Below, piece after piece: positions 14,749-14,934 of a stretch of 14,934 bases of DNA (positions are counted from its first letter, which is position 1; each line of letters starts with the position of its first letter). Below the pieces are notes generated by a model that was given only the letters and a program-made list of their open reading frames with translations, was not told where the DNA came from and did not search any database. The position numbers and the translations under genes are program-made. The DNA is from Candidatus Acetothermia bacterium (lineage in GTDB: Bacteria > Bipolaricaulota > Bipolaricaulia > UBA7950): positions 1 to 14,934 of the forward strand of contig DOHL01000121.1 in the NCBI GenBank assembly GCA_003535305.1. The letters run 5' to 3'.

Positions 14749-14822
14749 TGGAGGTGAGCGGATTCGAACCGCCAGCCTCTGCGATGCGAACGCAGCGCTC
14801 TCCCAGTTAGAGCTACACCCCC
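14749..14822 (-). tRNA. tRNA-Ala (anticodon CGC)
   Basis: Read on the minus strand, the acceptor stem is GGGGGTG with CACCTCC (one G-U pair) and discriminator A. The D arm is GCTC/GAGC. The anticodon stem is CTGCG/CGCAG with loop TTCGCAT, so the anticodon is CGC. The T arm is GGCGG-TTCGAAT-CCGCT. It is 74 nt without CCA, which is not encoded. Confidence 0.9.
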
Positions 14823-14826
14823 GATA

Positions 14827-14901
14827 TAGCGACGCAGGGACTCGAACCCTGAACCTCTCGGATATGAGCCGAGCGCTCTAAGCCGGTTGAGCTACGTCGC
14901 C
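14827..14901 (-). tRNA. tRNA-Met (anticodon CAT), probably elongator
   Basis: On the minus strand, the acceptor stem is GGCGACG with CGTCGCT and discriminator A. The anticodon stem is CTCGG/CCGAG with loop CTCATAT, anticodon CAT. The T arm is CAGGG-TTCGAGT-CCCTG. It lacks the GGG/CCC anticodon-stem pairs of initiator tRNA. A tRNA-Ile with modified CAT cannot be fully excluded. It is 75 nt, CCA is not encoded, and only 4 nt separate it from tRNA-Ala. Confidence 0.85.
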
Positions 14902-14905
14902 GACT

Positions 14906-14934
14906 TGGTTGCGGGAGTCGGATTCGAACCGACA
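14906..14934 (-). tRNA. Partial tRNA (3' half), probably initiator tRNA-fMet
   Basis: Only the T arm and 3' acceptor are in the window: GTCGG-TTCGAAT-CCGAC, then TCCCGCA, discriminator A and an encoded CCA. The ending CCGCAACCA with this T arm is typical of bacterial initiator tRNA, where A72 faces C1. The anticodon is outside the window, so identity is inferred. Its CCA ends 4 nt before the tRNA-Met gene begins. Confidence 0.65.

Overview
The window looks like chromosomal DNA of an anaerobic bacterium that uses selenocysteine and ferments glycine. The evidence is a glycine reductase operon (trxA, grdE, grdB, grdC, grdA) with two genes that read through in-frame UGA codons, followed by the selenocysteine machinery genes selA and selB. 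A tandem glycine riboswitch stands in front of the operon. I cannot place the organism at phylum level from this sequence. The MITE, broken IS remnant, broken ATPase and gene fragments suggest an uncultured or environmental lineage, but that is inference.

Layout. 1-950: a DUF4438 protein on the minus strand, divergent from pgsA (1065-1607), with two promoter candidates whose -35 hexamers overlap. 1633-1652: a candidate terminator for pgsA. 1689-1919: promoter, two glycine aptamers and leader of the grd operon. 1945-7036: trxA, grdE (pyruvoyl proprotein of component B), grdB (component B selenoprotein, Sec349, with a strong hairpin just after the UGA), grdC (component C beta), a 150-bp MITE, then grdA (component A selenoprotein, Sec42). 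7042-10358: selA and selB, apparently co-transcribed with grdA. grdD, trxB, selC and selD are not in the window.

10425-13720 is an accessory stretch. It holds a minus-strand DUF1275 (YoaK-like) membrane protein, a decayed IS200-type transposase, a frameshifted AAA ATPase with its own promoter, and fragments of what looks like a sugar-biosynthesis gene pair (hexapeptide acyltransferase end and DegT-type aminotransferase start). 13726-14613 is a WecA/MraY-type sugar-phosphate transferase. 14749 to the end is a minus-strand tRNA array: Ala(CGC), Met(CAT) and a partial tRNA whose 3' half looks like initiator tRNA.

How it works together (family knowledge plus inference). Glycine binds the riboswitch and should switch on the operon. 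Component B (GrdE/GrdB) activates glycine through its pyruvoyl group and Sec. The carboxymethyl group moves to the Sec of GrdA, and component C (GrdC plus GrdD, which must lie elsewhere) releases acetyl phosphate for ATP. Thioredoxin re-reduces GrdA. SelA makes Sec-tRNA and SelB delivers it at the two UGA codons, so placing selAB downstream of grdA ties Sec supply to demand.
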